From the NCBI GenBank assembly GCA_012520845.1, contig JAAYNL010000024.1:1-64000 (forward strand): a stretch of 64,000 nucleotides of DNA. The letters run 5' to 3'. Below the pieces are notes generated by a model. The model was not told the origin of the DNA and did not search any database. It saw only the letters and a program-made list of their open reading frames with translations. This document shows, in pieces, positions 50,752 to 60,441 of this stretch (its first letter is position 1; the number at the start of each line of letters is the position of its first letter). The stretch is from Thermoplasmatales archaeon (GTDB taxonomy: Archaea > Thermoplasmatota > Thermoplasmata > Methanomassiliicoccales > Methanomethylophilaceae). The translations under genes were made by a program, and so were the position numbers.

Positions 50752-53075
50752 CAGAGACCACCCCCCATCGCCTCGGCGAGGGGGCGGCTCCACGCCTCCC
50801 TCATCTCCTCGACGCCCAGGTTCACGTAGGCGGCGGGTATCCTCAGGGAGTCGCCGCCCGTTTCCCCGATGGGGACGGCCCTGCCGGACATGAGTTCCCT
50901 GAACGCCGCCGCGTCCTCCCTTTCGACCTCGACCACCCAGCGGGTGTTGCTCTCGGAATAGAGTTTCCTGGGCATCTCAAGGTCGATGTGGGACAGGTCC
51001 AGCTCGGCGCCGATGCCGCCGGATATGCACATTTCCGCCACGGCGACGGCCAGGCCGCCGTCGGAGCAGTCGTGGGCGCTGAGGACCAGGCCGGCGCCGA
51101 TCGCGTCCAGCATCCTCTCCGTCAGGTCCTTTAGGTTCTTCGGGTCCACGCCGGGCACGTCGCCTCCCCTGCCGCCGAACCTGCGGAACAGGAGGGACGC
51201 GCCCATCTCGTCCAGCGTGTCGCCGACGACGTAGAGCAGGTTGCTCTCGCCCTTGATGTCCGCCGAGACGGCTTCCCTGGCGTCTTCGATTATACCGGTG
51301 CCCAGGACCATGGGGGTGGGCAGGACGGCGCAGCCGGCGGTCTCGTTGTACAGGCTGACGTTGCCCGACGGTATCGGCAGGTTGAGGGCGGCGCAGACCT
51401 CGCCCAGGCCCCTCACGGCCTCCCTGAAGACCCCGAGCCTGTCCGGCTTCTGTGGGTTGCCGAAGTTGAGGCAGTCGGTGATCGCGTGGGGCTTGGCGCC
51501 CACGGCGACGAGGTTCCTGCAGGTCTCGTCGACGGCGCCCATGCCCCCGTGGTAGGGGTTGGCGTCCGTGTGCCACGGGTTGCACCCGAGGGCTATGGCC
51601 AGGCCGCGGTGGCTGCCCGGGACCGGCGTCAGGACGGCGGCGTCCCCCGGGCCCTGGCCCCCGACGGGGCCGACGAAGGCGCCGAGCACGCGGCGGCCCC
51701 CGGCGCCGCTGTCGTACTGGGAACAGGCCCATTCCTTCGACGCCACGTTGTAGTCGGAAAGCAGCGCGAGTATGACCTCGCCGTGGCCGGGCAGCTCGGG
51801 GAACTCCTCGTCCGCCTTGGTGGAGACGTCGGGGATGACGTATGGCCTGTTGTAGGCCGGGCCGCCGGTCAGGAAGCGGGTGTCCACGTCGAATATCTTG
51901 ACGCCCTCCCAGAACAGGCGGGTCCTGGGCTCCGCCGTGGTCCTGCCGACGACGGTGGCGGGCACGTCCCACATCTCGCAGATCGCCAGTACCTTGTCCA
52001 CGTTCTCCGGTTTGCAGGTGGCCATCATCCTCTCCTGGGTTTCCGAGATCCAGATTTCCCAGGGGGCGAGGCCGGGGCCCTTCACGGGAACCTTGTCCAG
52101 GTCGAAATCCGCGCCGCAGCCGGCGCCGTAGGCCATCTCGCCTATGACGCAGCTCAGGCCGCCGCCGCCCAGGTCCTTCATCCCGGTCAGGAGGCCCATC
52201 TCGTTAATCTCCAGGCAGGCGTGTATGATCGGTTCCTTGAGCGTGGGGTTGCCCAGCTGCACGGAGCCGCCCGCGTCGTCGTCGGACATCTCCGACAGGT
52301 CGGCCGACGCGAAGGTGACGCCGTGTACGCCGTCCCTGCCGGTAGGCGACCCGATGAGCACGAACACCTCGCCGGGGCCCCCGGCGAAGTTGTTGAGCAG
52401 GCGTCCCTTCTCCAGGAAGCCGACGCAGCCCACGTTGGCGAGGCAGTTCTCCACGTACCTCTCGTCGAAGAAGAACCCGCCGCAGACTATGGGCGCGCCC
52501 ACCCTGTTGGAGTAGTCCCTGAGGCCGCCGACGGCGCCGTCCAACAGGTAGCGGGGGTGCTTGGTGCCCTTGGCCATGGGGCCGTCCCAGTCCGGCGGGC
52601 CGAAGCACAGGGGGTCGACGCCCGCTATGGGCGTCGCGCCCATGCACACCACGTCCCTGATTATGCCGCCGATGCCCGTGCCGGCGCCGCCGTAGGGGTC
52701 CAGCGCGGAGGGGTGGTTGTGGCTTTCGATCCTGAGGGCGTAGGCGTGGTCGTCGTCGAACGCCATGACGCCGGCGTCGCCCCTGGACATGACGTCCGGG
52801 TGGTCGATCGAGAAAACGAACTCGCGGAGGATGTTCTTGGAGCTCTTGTAGCAGCAGTGCTCGCTCCAGGCCTGGGCCAGGGAGTTGAGCTCCACGTCGG
52901 TCGGGTTCCTGCCCTCTTCGCGGAAATACTCGGTTATGCCCTTCATCTCCTCCACGTCGAGGCCCAGGCCCATGGCCTTGGAGATGGAATCAAGTTCGGC
53001 GTCGGTGGCCCCCAGGACCCTGATTTCGTAAATGAGGACGGGGCCGTCGATCCTGGCCGTTAGCTTGGGGTCCAT
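50751..53075 (-). CDS. purL: Phosphoribosylformylglycinamidine synthase subunit PurL
   Basis: PurL makes FGAM from FGAR, ATP and ammonia in purine synthesis. The 774-residue protein is the small-type PurL with duplicated PurM-like halves. It shows WSEHCCYKSSKNIL, IESHNHPSALDPYGGAGTG, the glycine-rich KDLGGGGLSCVIGEMAYG, and HDCSDGGLAVAVAEM near the end. It follows purS by four bases and overlaps purQ. Because the neighbouring PurQ lacks its triad, PurL may draw on free ammonia. Confidence 0.96.
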   Translation of the reverse strand: MDPKLTARIDGPVLIYEIRVLGATDAELDSISKAMGLGLDVEEMKGITEYFREEGRNPTDVELNSLAQAWSEHCCYKSSKNILREFVFSIDHPDVMSRGDAGVMAFDDDHAYALRIESHNHPSALDPYGGAGTGIGGIIRDVVCMGATPIAGVDPLCFGPPDWDGPMAKGTKHPRYLLDGAVGGLRDYSNRVGAPIVCGGFFFDERYVENCLANVGCVGFLEKGRLLNNFAGGPGEVFVLIGSPTGRDGVHGVTFASADLSEMSDDDAGGSVQLGNPTLKEPIIHACLEINEMGLLTGMKDLGGGGLSCVIGEMAYGAGCGADFDLDKVPVKGPGLAPWEIWISETQERMMATCKPENVDKVLAICEMWDVPATVVGRTTAEPRTRLFWEGVKIFDVDTRFLTGGPAYNRPYVIPDVSTKADEEFPELPGHGEVILALLSDYNVASKEWACSQYDSGAGGRRVLGAFVGPVGGQGPGDAAVLTPVPGSHRGLAIALGCNPWHTDANPYHGGMGAVDETCRNLVAVGAKPHAITDCLNFGNPQKPDRLGVFREAVRGLGEVCAALNLPIPSGNVSLYNETAGCAVLPTPMVLGTGIIEDAREAVSADIKGESNLLYVVGDTLDEMGASLLFRRFGGRGGDVPGVDPKNLKDLTERMLDAIGAGLVLSAHDCSDGGLAVAVAEMCISGGIGAELDLSHIDLEMPRKLYSESNTRWVVEVEREDAAAFRELMSGRAVPIGETGGDSLRIPAAYVNLGVEEMREAWSRPLAEAMGGGL

Positions 53076-53079
53076 CGTG

Positions 53080-53319
53080 TCACCTCACGGTAACGGTGCA
53101 CTTCTGTATGACCGGGTTCGCGAAGAACTTCTCGCACATTTCCTTGCCGGCCTTCTTTGCCTCGGCAGGGCCCGCGTCGACCTCCACGAGGAAGGTCTTG
53201 GCGAACCTGACATCCTTGATCCCCTCGAACCCGAGGGCCTCCAATGTCTTCCTGGCGTTGTCCCCCTCGGGGTCCGCCACGCCTTTCTTGAACTCAACAA
53301 GTATCTCGATGAGGGCCAT
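53080..53319 (-). CDS. purS: PurS subunit of FGAM synthase
   Basis: The 79-residue PurS bridges PurL and PurQ. It begins MALIEILVEFKKGVADPEGD and includes the conserved ALGFEGIKDVRFAKTFLVEV. It is the first gene of purS-purL-purQ on the minus strand, with purL four bases downstream. Confidence 0.95.
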   Translation of the reverse strand: MALIEILVEFKKGVADPEGDNARKTLEALGFEGIKDVRFAKTFLVEVDAGPAEAKKAGKEMCEKFFANPVIQKCTVTVR

Positions 53320-53378
53320 CGGCCGTATATCGACCCGTGGTATTTAGATTGGTGCGTGCGCGCGTAAGGGCGGCGGTT

Positions 53379-54140
53379 TCACCCCTTGCGGCCGAAGGCC
53401 AGGTACCCCGTGTGGCCGAGGCCGTCGAAAGCTGGCCTCACGCCGCCGGGGTGGACGACCATCTCCCTGCGGATGTTCTCCATGGCGTGGACGCCGTGGT
53501 AGCCGAGCTCGCGCATCGTCTCGACCGCCTCCTGGAGTTGGTTGGCGTTGGGGACGTAGGCGCAGACGCGCCCGCCGGGCCTGAGGTTGCCGTCCAGGTT
53601 GCGCAGGACGGCGGCAGGAACGGGCACGTCCATCACCAGCACGTCCGCCGGGCCGTCAGGCCGTATCTCGGCGGCATCGCCGAGGATGTAGTGCCAGCGG
53701 CGGTCCAGGCCGGCCCTCCTCAGGTTCCTGAGGGCCCGTTTGGCGTTGGCCTCGTCCAGCTCGATGGTGTACACGCGGCCGGCGTCGCCGACGGCGGCGC
53801 ACAGCGCCGTCGTGAGGCCGCCGGAGCCCGCCCCGACCTCCAGGACGGTTATGCCGGGCCTGACGTCGCAGTGCATCAGTATCGCGGCGGCGTCCTTGGG
53901 CGTTATGACCTGGGCGCCCCTCTCCAGCGATTCCATCAGGTCGACGGTCCCGGGGACGAACACCTTGAAGGTCTTCCCGGCTATGTCGATGGAGGAGCCG
54001 TCCGCGAGGCATTTGAACCTGGACCCGTCCACCGTCCCCAGCGAACGGATCTTGAGCATCCCGTCGGCGATCCTGACCCAGTGCCTCCTGCCGTCGGGGC
54101 CCTCGAGGAACACGAGGTCCCCCTCCTCGAACGGCGGCAT
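53379..54140 (-). CDS. trmI: tRNA (adenine-N1)-methyltransferase TrmI
   Basis: Archaeal TrmI methylates adenine at positions 57/58 in the tRNA T loop. The 253-residue protein has an N-terminal beta domain (FEEGDLVFLEGPDGRRHWV) and a Rossmann methyltransferase domain. The SAM motif is VLEVGAGSGGLTTAL, with acidic Asp/Glu in VYTIELDE and the catalytic-region VLVMDVPVP. The ATG shares a base with the proS stop (TGATG). Confidence 0.92.
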   Translation of the reverse strand: MPPFEEGDLVFLEGPDGRRHWVRIADGMLKIRSLGTVDGSRFKCLADGSSIDIAGKTFKVFVPGTVDLMESLERGAQVITPKDAAAILMHCDVRPGITVLEVGAGSGGLTTALCAAVGDAGRVYTIELDEANAKRALRNLRRAGLDRRWHYILGDAAEIRPDGPADVLVMDVPVPAAVLRNLDGNLRPGGRVCAYVPNANQLQEAVETMRELGYHGVHAMENIRREMVVHPGGVRPAFDGLGHTGYLAFGRKG

Positions 54141-55534
54141 CACATCGTCCTGGCGGCGTACGCCGCGGTCTTCGTCGGTTTGCCGCACACCAGGCACTTC
54201 CCGTCGTACTCCTCGCCGGGGTAGGGGGTGCCGAGCATCTTCAGCTCCGTGGTTTCCTCGAATTCGAGGCCGCATCCCTCGGAACCGCACCATCCGAAAC
54301 GGACGATCGATTCGGGCAGGTCGCCCATGTCCGCGATGTCGACTACCGAGGCCCTCTGGAATTCCCAGGCCTTCTCCCTCATCGACTCGGAGATCGCTTC
54401 CATGAGCAGCTCGACGCCGCCGACGACGCTGTCCGCCGCCATGGTCCCCTTCTCGCCGGTGTCCCTCCTGGCGAAGGTGACGACGCCGTTCTCGATGTCC
54501 CTGGCACCGATCTCCAGCCTGATCGGGACGCCGCGGGCCTCCCAATAATAATACTTGTTGCCGGGCCTCTCGTCCCTCGCGTCGAGCTTGACGCGGATGC
54601 CCGCCTCCCTCAGGACCGCCTCCAGCCCCAGGGCGGCGTCCATTACCTCGTCGGCCCCGCCCTTCTTCGGGATGGGCACGATGACCGCCTGGAACGGCGC
54701 GACGGCCGGCGGCAGCACGATGCCGGAATCGTCGCCGTGGACGCTCACGATCGCGCCGAGGAGGCGCTCGCTCATGCCGTAGGTGGTCTGGTGGACGTGC
54801 CTGTGCTTGCCGTCCGCCCCTTCGTAGGTGATGTCGTACGGTATGGAGAAATTGTCCCTGTAGTGGTGGACCGACCCCAGCTGCAGCGTCCTGCCGTTGG
54901 GCATCACGGTGTCGATGCCCACTGTGTAGTGGGCGCCGGGGAACTTGTCCCAGTCGGTCCTTTTCAACAGGTGGTAGGGGAGGCACAGCCTGCGCATGAC
55001 CCTCTCCAGGATCCCCAGGTCCTCCTCTATCTGCCTCTGGGCGTCCTCCTCGTCCGCGTGGCACGTGTGGGCCTCGAAGAAGTGTATCTCGCGGACGCGG
55101 ATGAATGGCCTGGTCTGCTTCGTCTCGTACCTGAAGGTGTTGACTATCTGGTAGACCTTCAGCGGGAGGTCCTGGTGCGACCTGACCCAAAGGGAGAACA
55201 TGGGGTACATGGCGGTCTCGCTGGTCGGCCTGACTACCAGGCGCACGTCGAGCTCGTTCTCCCCGGCGTGCGTCACCCAGTAGACCTCGGAGTCGAAGCC
55301 CTTGATGTGGTCCGCCTCCTTCTTGAACTCCGTCTCCGGGATCAGCAGCGGGAAGCGGACCTCGTCGTGGCCCGTCGCGTCCATCTCCGCCCGGGTCCCG
55401 GCGTCTATCAGCGACATGATCTTCCAGCCGTAGGGCGTCCAGACGTTCATCCCCTTTATGGGGTACCTCTTGTCCGAGAGGCCGGCGGCCTCCACGGCCT
55501 CCAGGTACCACTCGGCGTAATCCTTCTTGTCCAT
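54140..55534 (-). CDS. proS: Prolyl-tRNA synthetase, archaeal type
   Basis: The 464-residue class II synthetase has motif 2 in VYQIVNTFRYETKQTRPFIRVRE, the conserved RPTSETAMYPMFS, and the anticodon-binding region FQAVIVPIPKKGG. A C-terminal zinc-binding extension carries cysteines in GWCGSEGCGLEFE and GKCLVCGKPT, as in archaeal/eukaryotic ProRS without the editing insertion. It lies one base after prs and overlaps trmI. Confidence 0.96.
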   Translation of the reverse strand: MDKKDYAEWYLEAVEAAGLSDKRYPIKGMNVWTPYGWKIMSLIDAGTRAEMDATGHDEVRFPLLIPETEFKKEADHIKGFDSEVYWVTHAGENELDVRLVVRPTSETAMYPMFSLWVRSHQDLPLKVYQIVNTFRYETKQTRPFIRVREIHFFEAHTCHADEEDAQRQIEEDLGILERVMRRLCLPYHLLKRTDWDKFPGAHYTVGIDTVMPNGRTLQLGSVHHYRDNFSIPYDITYEGADGKHRHVHQTTYGMSERLLGAIVSVHGDDSGIVLPPAVAPFQAVIVPIPKKGGADEVMDAALGLEAVLREAGIRVKLDARDERPGNKYYYWEARGVPIRLEIGARDIENGVVTFARRDTGEKGTMAADSVVGGVELLMEAISESMREKAWEFQRASVVDIADMGDLPESIVRFGWCGSEGCGLEFEETTELKMLGTPYPGEEYDGKCLVCGKPTKTAAYAARTM

Positions 55535-55535
55535 C

Positions 55536-56399
55536 TCAGAGACCGCTCCTGAGGGTGTCGGCGATGATCGGCGCCACGGAGATGTGCGAGACCTCGTTCT
55601 CCAGCGTGTTGCAGCAGAGCACGCCGTCCAGCAGGCTGCCCGTGAGCCTCTCGAGGGCGTTGGAGACGAAGACGCCGTGGGTGCAGGCGACGGTGACGCT
55701 GGCGGCGCCCTCCTCCTTCAGCTGGGAGGTGGCCGCTATGATGGTGCCGCCCGTGGCGATTATGTCGTCCACGATCAGGATGTTCTTGCCGGCGACGTCT
55801 ATCTCCGCCGGCTTCACGCGGACCTCGGTGCCCGAGATGCGCACTTTCTCCAGGTAGTCGTGGGGCTTCCCCATCCTCGTCCCGACGTCGGCCGCCCTCC
55901 CGGCCGCCCCGAGGTCCGGCGCCAGCACTATGTCGATGCCGCCCCTCTCGGAGAAGTAGTCGGCTATCGGACCCGCGGCCCTCAGGTCCCTGGTGGGGCA
56001 GGTGAAGAACCTCAGCACGTCCGGCTTGTGGATGTCCACGGTTATCACCCCGTCCGCGAGCATGTCGAGGCGCTGGGACATCACCTTCGCGCTTTCCGGC
56101 TCCCCGGGCCTGAACACCCTGTCCTGCCTGGCGTACCCGAAGTACGGTATGACGAGGACGATGCTCTTGGCCCCCATCCTCTTGACGGCGTCCTGCAGGA
56201 GGAACATCTCTATGAGGTTGCCGTCCGGGTAGGTGTTCTGCACTATGACGACGTCGTCCTCCAGGGCGGGGCTGTCTATGCGCGTGTAGCACTCCCCGTC
56301 GGGGAACCTCGTCGTGGCGGCCTGCACGTAAGCGCATCCCAGGAGCGAGGCCAGTTCCTTGGCAAGGTCCCTTGAGGAGGATCCCCCGACGACTATCAT
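55536..56399 (-). CDS. prs: Ribose-phosphate pyrophosphokinase
   Basis: PRPP synthase supplies PRPP for nucleotide and histidine synthesis. The 287-residue protein has the ATP-binding IPYFGYARQDRVFRPGEP, VDIHKPDVLRFF and the PRPP loop NILIVDDIIATGGTI. The start chosen is the ATG of MIVVGGSSSRDLA, because the 18-codon extension upstream has no family similarity. It heads the prs-proS-trmI set on the minus strand and is divergent from herA. Confidence 0.95.
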   Translation of the reverse strand: MIVVGGSSSRDLAKELASLLGCAYVQAATTRFPDGECYTRIDSPALEDDVVIVQNTYPDGNLIEMFLLQDAVKRMGAKSIVLVIPYFGYARQDRVFRPGEPESAKVMSQRLDMLADGVITVDIHKPDVLRFFTCPTRDLRAAGPIADYFSERGGIDIVLAPDLGAAGRAADVGTRMGKPHDYLEKVRISGTEVRVKPAEIDVAGKNILIVDDIIATGGTIIAATSQLKEEGAASVTVACTHGVFVSNALERLTGSLLDGVLCCNTLENEVSHISVAPIIADTLRSGL

Positions 56400-56486
56400 G
56401 TCCCCGACAAACGCTTCCGCAATAAAATACCTAGCGCACGCTGGGGAAAACATTTAACCGCCCCCCGCAATGGGTACCCGGGATGC

Positions 56487-58148
56487 ATGATGTCGTTGCA
56501 TGAGGGCGACAGGGAGAGAAACGCGATCACGAGGCCGTCCGACAGGATAATGTCCGGGGGACTGCCCCGTGGCGAGCGGGCGGGCGCCGCCCAGGCGCGC
56601 GACGCCGCCGACGCCGTCGCCGCGGGGGAAGCCATACCTATGCCGCCGGCGCAACCGGTCCCGCCGCCGACCGCCGTTCCGGCGCCCGCCCGGAAACCGC
56701 GGGGCGAGGAGACCGTGGGCGTGATCTACGGCAACGTCGGGACCAATTCGTTCAACTGCGTCGTCACCTCCGCCGGGCTGGAGAAATCCGAGTACGTGGA
56801 GGTCACCCACCACGAATACGGGCCGGTGCTGTGCCAAATCGGCTCCCTGGTCAGGAAGACCAACCTCACGATGCAGAGGGGCCTGGATTTCGACGGCGAC
56901 ACCGACATAGACGAGACCGTCAGCGCCCAGGTCGACGTCGTGGGCTACAGGGACGAGCGCAACCTCCTCCTGGTTCCGAGGACGCCCTTCAAGGCCGGGA
57001 CCGAGGTAAGGAGGGCGGGCGAGACCCTCGTCCGCAGGGTGCTCGGCCTCAACAAGAACACCAAGGCCGGCGGGTACGTGGGGCTGCTCCACGGCCACGA
57101 CCTGCCGGTGTACCTGGACATCAACCAGCTGCTGCAGAGGCACGCCTGCATACTGGCCAAGACCGGCGGCGGCAAGAGCTACATGTCCGGGGACGTCATC
57201 GAGGAGCTGATGAAGAAGGACGTCACCTGCCTCGTGATAGACCCGCACGGCGAGTACGGCGCCATGAGGGAGGTCGGCAAGGGCGGGGACAGGAGATTCG
57301 GCGTCGTGCCCCGCGGGTACGCCGACAAGATCATCGAGTTCTCGGTGATGGGGTCCGACGACGGCCTCATCAAGCCGCTGAGGTTCACCCTCAAGTCCCT
57401 GGAGGCCAGGGAGATACTGGAGCTGACCAGGACCAACGACGTCCGCAGCCACCTCACCAGCCTGAAGAAGGCCATAGACGCCCTCAGGGAGCACCAGGAC
57501 GTGTATTCCGTGCGCGACCTGATCGACGTGCTCTCCGCCGACCCGGACACCAAGAACGTCGTGCTCGTCAACGAGCTGGAGTACCTGGACGAGATCGGCA
57601 TATTCGCCACCCGCGGGAACCGGGTCGACGAGCTGATCGAGGAGGGCAAGACGACGATAATCAACCTCAAGGGGGTGCCCCCGGACATACAGGAGCTCAT
57701 CGTCAGGAGGCTCGGGACGATAATGTTCGAGATGAGGAAGCTGGACCGGGTCCCGCCGATGATGATGGTCGTGGAGGAGGCGCACAACTACTGCCCGCAA
57801 CAAGGCGCCGCCCTGTCCTCCAAGGCGCTCATCACGATAGCCTCGGAGGGGAGGAAGTTCGGCCTCGGCCTCATGGTCATCAGCCAGAGGCCGGCGAAAA
57901 TCGACAAGAACGTGCTCAGCCAGTGCGGCACCCAGATTATACTGAAGGTGACGAACCCCAACGACCTGAAGGCCATAGCGTCGTCCGTGGAGGGGCTGAC
58001 GTCGGGCATGACCGACGACATACAGACGATGCCGATCGGCATCGCCATGATAGTCGGCGCCGGGATCGAGAGCCCGCTGCTGGTGGACGTCAGGCCCAGG
58101 GAAAGCAGGCACGGCGGCGCCGGGGTCAAGGTGATCTCCGATGACTGA
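56487..58148 (+). CDS. herA: HerA helicase with long N-terminal extension
   Basis: HerA is the hexameric ATPase that works with the NurA nuclease in DNA end resection. The 553-residue protein has the HAS-barrel start (ETVGVIYGNVGTNSFNCVV), Walker A AKTGGGKSYM, Walker B MMMVVEEAHNYCPQ and the arginine region VISQRPAKIDKNVLSQ. The first 70 or so residues are an Ala/Pro-rich, probably disordered, extension that ordinary HerA lacks; internal ATGs (such as 56550) are alternative starts. NurA is not adjacent. It overlaps the DUF357 gene by eight bases. Confidence 0.9.
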   Translation: MMSLHEGDRERNAITRPSDRIMSGGLPRGERAGAAQARDAADAVAAGEAIPMPPAQPVPPPTAVPAPARKPRGEETVGVIYGNVGTNSFNCVVTSAGLEKSEYVEVTHHEYGPVLCQIGSLVRKTNLTMQRGLDFDGDTDIDETVSAQVDVVGYRDERNLLLVPRTPFKAGTEVRRAGETLVRRVLGLNKNTKAGGYVGLLHGHDLPVYLDINQLLQRHACILAKTGGGKSYMSGDVIEELMKKDVTCLVIDPHGEYGAMREVGKGGDRRFGVVPRGYADKIIEFSVMGSDDGLIKPLRFTLKSLEAREILELTRTNDVRSHLTSLKKAIDALREHQDVYSVRDLIDVLSADPDTKNVVLVNELEYLDEIGIFATRGNRVDELIEEGKTTIINLKGVPPDIQELIVRRLGTIMFEMRKLDRVPPMMMVVEEAHNYCPQQGAALSSKALITIASEGRKFGLGLMVISQRPAKIDKNVLSQCGTQIILKVTNPNDLKAIASSVEGLTSGMTDDIQTMPIGIAMIVGAGIESPLLVDVRPRESRHGGAGVKVISDD

Positions 58149-58440
58149 CGGGACGACCGTGACCAGGGAAAGGATGGAGAAATACCTGGACACGACCAAA
58201 AGGGCGCTCGACGCCCTGGTCGTCGCCACGCCCGAGAGGTCCTTCGGCCGGAGGCTCTCGGACGACTTCCTCGGCATGGCCCGGTCCTATTACGACGACG
58301 CCCTGCATTTCTTCGCCGGGGGCGACTACGTGACGGCCTTCGCCGCGGTGAACTACGCCCACGGGTGGCTCGACTGCGGGGCCCGCCTGGGACTTTGGGA
58401 CGTGGGCGGGGACGACATGCTTTTCACCCTTTACGAATGA
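58141..58440 (+). CDS. DUF357 protein
   Basis: The 99-residue helical protein matches the archaeal DUF357 family. It has RMEKYLDTTKRALDALVVA followed by DFLGMARSYYDDALHFFAGG and the conserved YVTAFAAVNYAHGWLDCGARLG. The function is unknown. It is translated from within the herA end (eight-base overlap), suggesting a link to DNA repair or simply shared expression. The 3' end overlaps the convergent pantoate kinase gene. Confidence 0.9.
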   Translation: MTDGTTVTRERMEKYLDTTKRALDALVVATPERSFGRRLSDDFLGMARSYYDDALHFFAGGDYVTAFAAVNYAHGWLDCGARLGLWDVGGDDMLFTLYE

Positions 58441-59254
58441 TACGGGCGGGCTCGTCCGTCGAGGACAGCGTTGCGATCCATTCCCCACCCCTTTGGACGG
58501 ATGGGGAGAAAGCGCTGTTGCCGAGCATGCACATTGCCGCCCGGCCGCGCATGCCGTCAAGAAACCCGCTCATTTCCGGGGATTCCACGCCCGCGGCGGC
58601 GGAGAACCCGCGGGACAGGGACATGACCGCGTCCAAGGAGGGGTTTTCCAGGAATTCGTCCACGAGGCCATCGCCGGCGTCCCGGATCCTGCGCAACGTC
58701 GCGGGGTCGCCGAGCACCTCGCCCGTCGGCATCTGGGTCCCGAGTACGGCCAGGGAAAGGACGGGCACCGTCAAGCCGGAATCCACGACCTCCCCCTCGG
58801 GCGGCATCCCCGCCCTGATCCTCACGGGGACGTGGAACCCGGACATTATGGCGGCCACGTCGCCTCGGCCGCCGCCGAGTGCCAGCTCGGCCTCGTTGGC
58901 CGCGGAGTATGCCATGCCTTCATCGAGACCCAGCAGCCCGCACGCGCAGAGCCCGGCGGCTATCGCGCCGGCGGCGGTCATGCCGAAACCCATGCCCACC
59001 GGAAGCTCGTTCACGACGGTGACGTCGGCGCCGGCGCCAGGCATCAGCCTGCCCAGGACGCGCTTGGTTATGGGCGCGTCGTGGGGCGCCCCGTCCATGG
59101 TGACGTCGACCTTCGCGTCCCGCCGGGGCTCCACCGACACGACGGCACCCATGGACAGCCTTATGCCCACCCCCAGCGAGCCCACCGGGCCGCCGGGCCC
59201 GTCCACGGGCCGGAAGAAACAGGTGACGTGCCCGGGGCAACGGGCGGTCGTCAT
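58424..59254 (-). CDS. Pantoate kinase (GHMP family)
   Basis: Archaeal pantoate kinase phosphorylates pantoate before condensation with beta-alanine, the archaeal route to coenzyme A. The 276-residue GHMP kinase has the ATP loop NELPVGMGFGMTAAGAIAAG and a short start ARCPGHVTCFF. The late segment GRGDVAAIMSGF also fits. Overlap with coaBC (ATGA) supports a CoA role. The longer upstream frame is a shadow of coaBC. Confidence 0.88.
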   Translation of the reverse strand: MTTARCPGHVTCFFRPVDGPGGPVGSLGVGIRLSMGAVVSVEPRRDAKVDVTMDGAPHDAPITKRVLGRLMPGAGADVTVVNELPVGMGFGMTAAGAIAAGLCACGLLGLDEGMAYSAANEAELALGGGRGDVAAIMSGFHVPVRIRAGMPPEGEVVDSGLTVPVLSLAVLGTQMPTGEVLGDPATLRRIRDAGDGLVDEFLENPSLDAVMSLSRGFSAAAGVESPEMSGFLDGMRGRAAMCMLGNSAFSPSVQRGGEWIATLSSTDEPARIIRKG

Positions 59255-60441
59255 AGTTTCACGCAATAATCCAGTATGGAGTCGGCCACGTCCTCCTTGG
59301 GCCCGGTTATGTCTTTGGCGGAATCCGCCGTGACGATGATCGCCGAGGACGTGGACTTGCCGGCCACGTCGATGTCGTTGGCGACGACCGCGGCGAGGCC
59401 GTACTCCTTGAGGCGCTGCCTCGCCCTGTCGGTGAGCTTTTCCTTGGTGAGGCCGGACTCGGCCTTGAAGCCTATGACCTTCCCGCACCTCTCGCGGATC
59501 AGCGGCAGGACCTTCGGCACGGGCACCAGGTTGACCTTGAAGGCCTTCCCGCTCGGTATCTTGCCTTCCTTCGGCTTCTCCGGAGAGAAGTCGGCCAGCG
59601 CCGCCGGGACGATGACCACGTCGTGGTCAATGGTCCCGACCATGGAGACGAGGTCGGCCACCGTCTCGAACCTCCTGACGTCCATGTAGTCCGGTATGGG
59701 CACGTCGCCGGCGCCCATCCACAGGGTGACGTCGGCACCCCTCTCGAACGCCCTCTCCGCCACCCTTAGGGCCATCAGACCCGTGGAACGGTTGGTTATC
59801 ATCCTCATCGAGTCGATCGGCTCCTCGCTGCGGCCGCCGATGACGAGTATGCGCCTGCCGACCAGGTCGTCCTTGGAGAGCAGCTTGAACGCCCACGCCA
59901 CGATCTCGTCCCGGGAGGCCACCTTGGCCCTCCCCCCGTCGACGCGGGGGCCGACGACCTTGACGTCCCAGGCCTTCAGCTTGGCGATGTTCTCGGCCAC
60001 CGCCGGGTTCCTGTACATCGCGTCGTGCATCGCCGGGGCGACCATGATCGGCACCCCGGAGCCCATGGCCACCGTGGCCATGGAGGTGACGGGGCCGTCG
60101 TCGATGCCGTTCGCAATCTTGGAAACGGTGTTGGCCGTCGCCGGGTACACCATGAACAGGTCGGCGCCGGAGGAGTCCCCGAGGAAGTCGACGTGCTCCG
60201 CCATGCCGGTCAGCTCGGTGACGCAGGGGTTGCCCGTGGCGAACTCCATGGACTCCGGCGTGACCATCTTCCGCGCCTCCCGGGACAGGACGGCGCTCAC
60301 CTTGGCGCCGTGGCGCACCAGTTCCCTGATGGTTCCGAAGCATTCCGTGGCGGCCACGCTGCCCGTTATGCCCATGACTATGGTCTTGCCCCTGAGCTTG
60401 TTGCTCTTCTCGCAATAGATTTCCTCTGCCGGATGCATCAT
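59251..60441 (-). CDS. coaBC: Phosphopantothenoylcysteine decarboxylase / phosphopantothenate-cysteine ligase
   Basis: This bifunctional enzyme adds cysteine to phosphopantothenate and decarboxylates the product in CoA synthesis. The 396-residue protein has a flavoprotein CoaC half (GITGSVAATECFGTIREL, VYPATANTVSKIANGI, MVAPAMHDAMY) and a CoaB half (ILVIGGRSEEPIDSMRMITN, STGLMALRVAERAFERGA, FKAESGLTKEKL). The start overlaps the tmk stop; two consecutive ATGs are possible. Pantoate kinase follows with an overlap. Confidence 0.95.
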   Translation of the reverse strand: MMHPAEEIYCEKSNKLRGKTIVMGITGSVAATECFGTIRELVRHGAKVSAVLSREARKMVTPESMEFATGNPCVTELTGMAEHVDFLGDSSGADLFMVYPATANTVSKIANGIDDGPVTSMATVAMGSGVPIMVAPAMHDAMYRNPAVAENIAKLKAWDVKVVGPRVDGGRAKVASRDEIVAWAFKLLSKDDLVGRRILVIGGRSEEPIDSMRMITNRSTGLMALRVAERAFERGADVTLWMGAGDVPIPDYMDVRRFETVADLVSMVGTIDHDVVIVPAALADFSPEKPKEGKIPSGKAFKVNLVPVPKVLPLIRERCGKVIGFKAESGLTKEKLTDRARQRLKEYGLAAVVANDIDVAGKSTSSAIIVTADSAKDITGPKEDVADSILDYCVKL

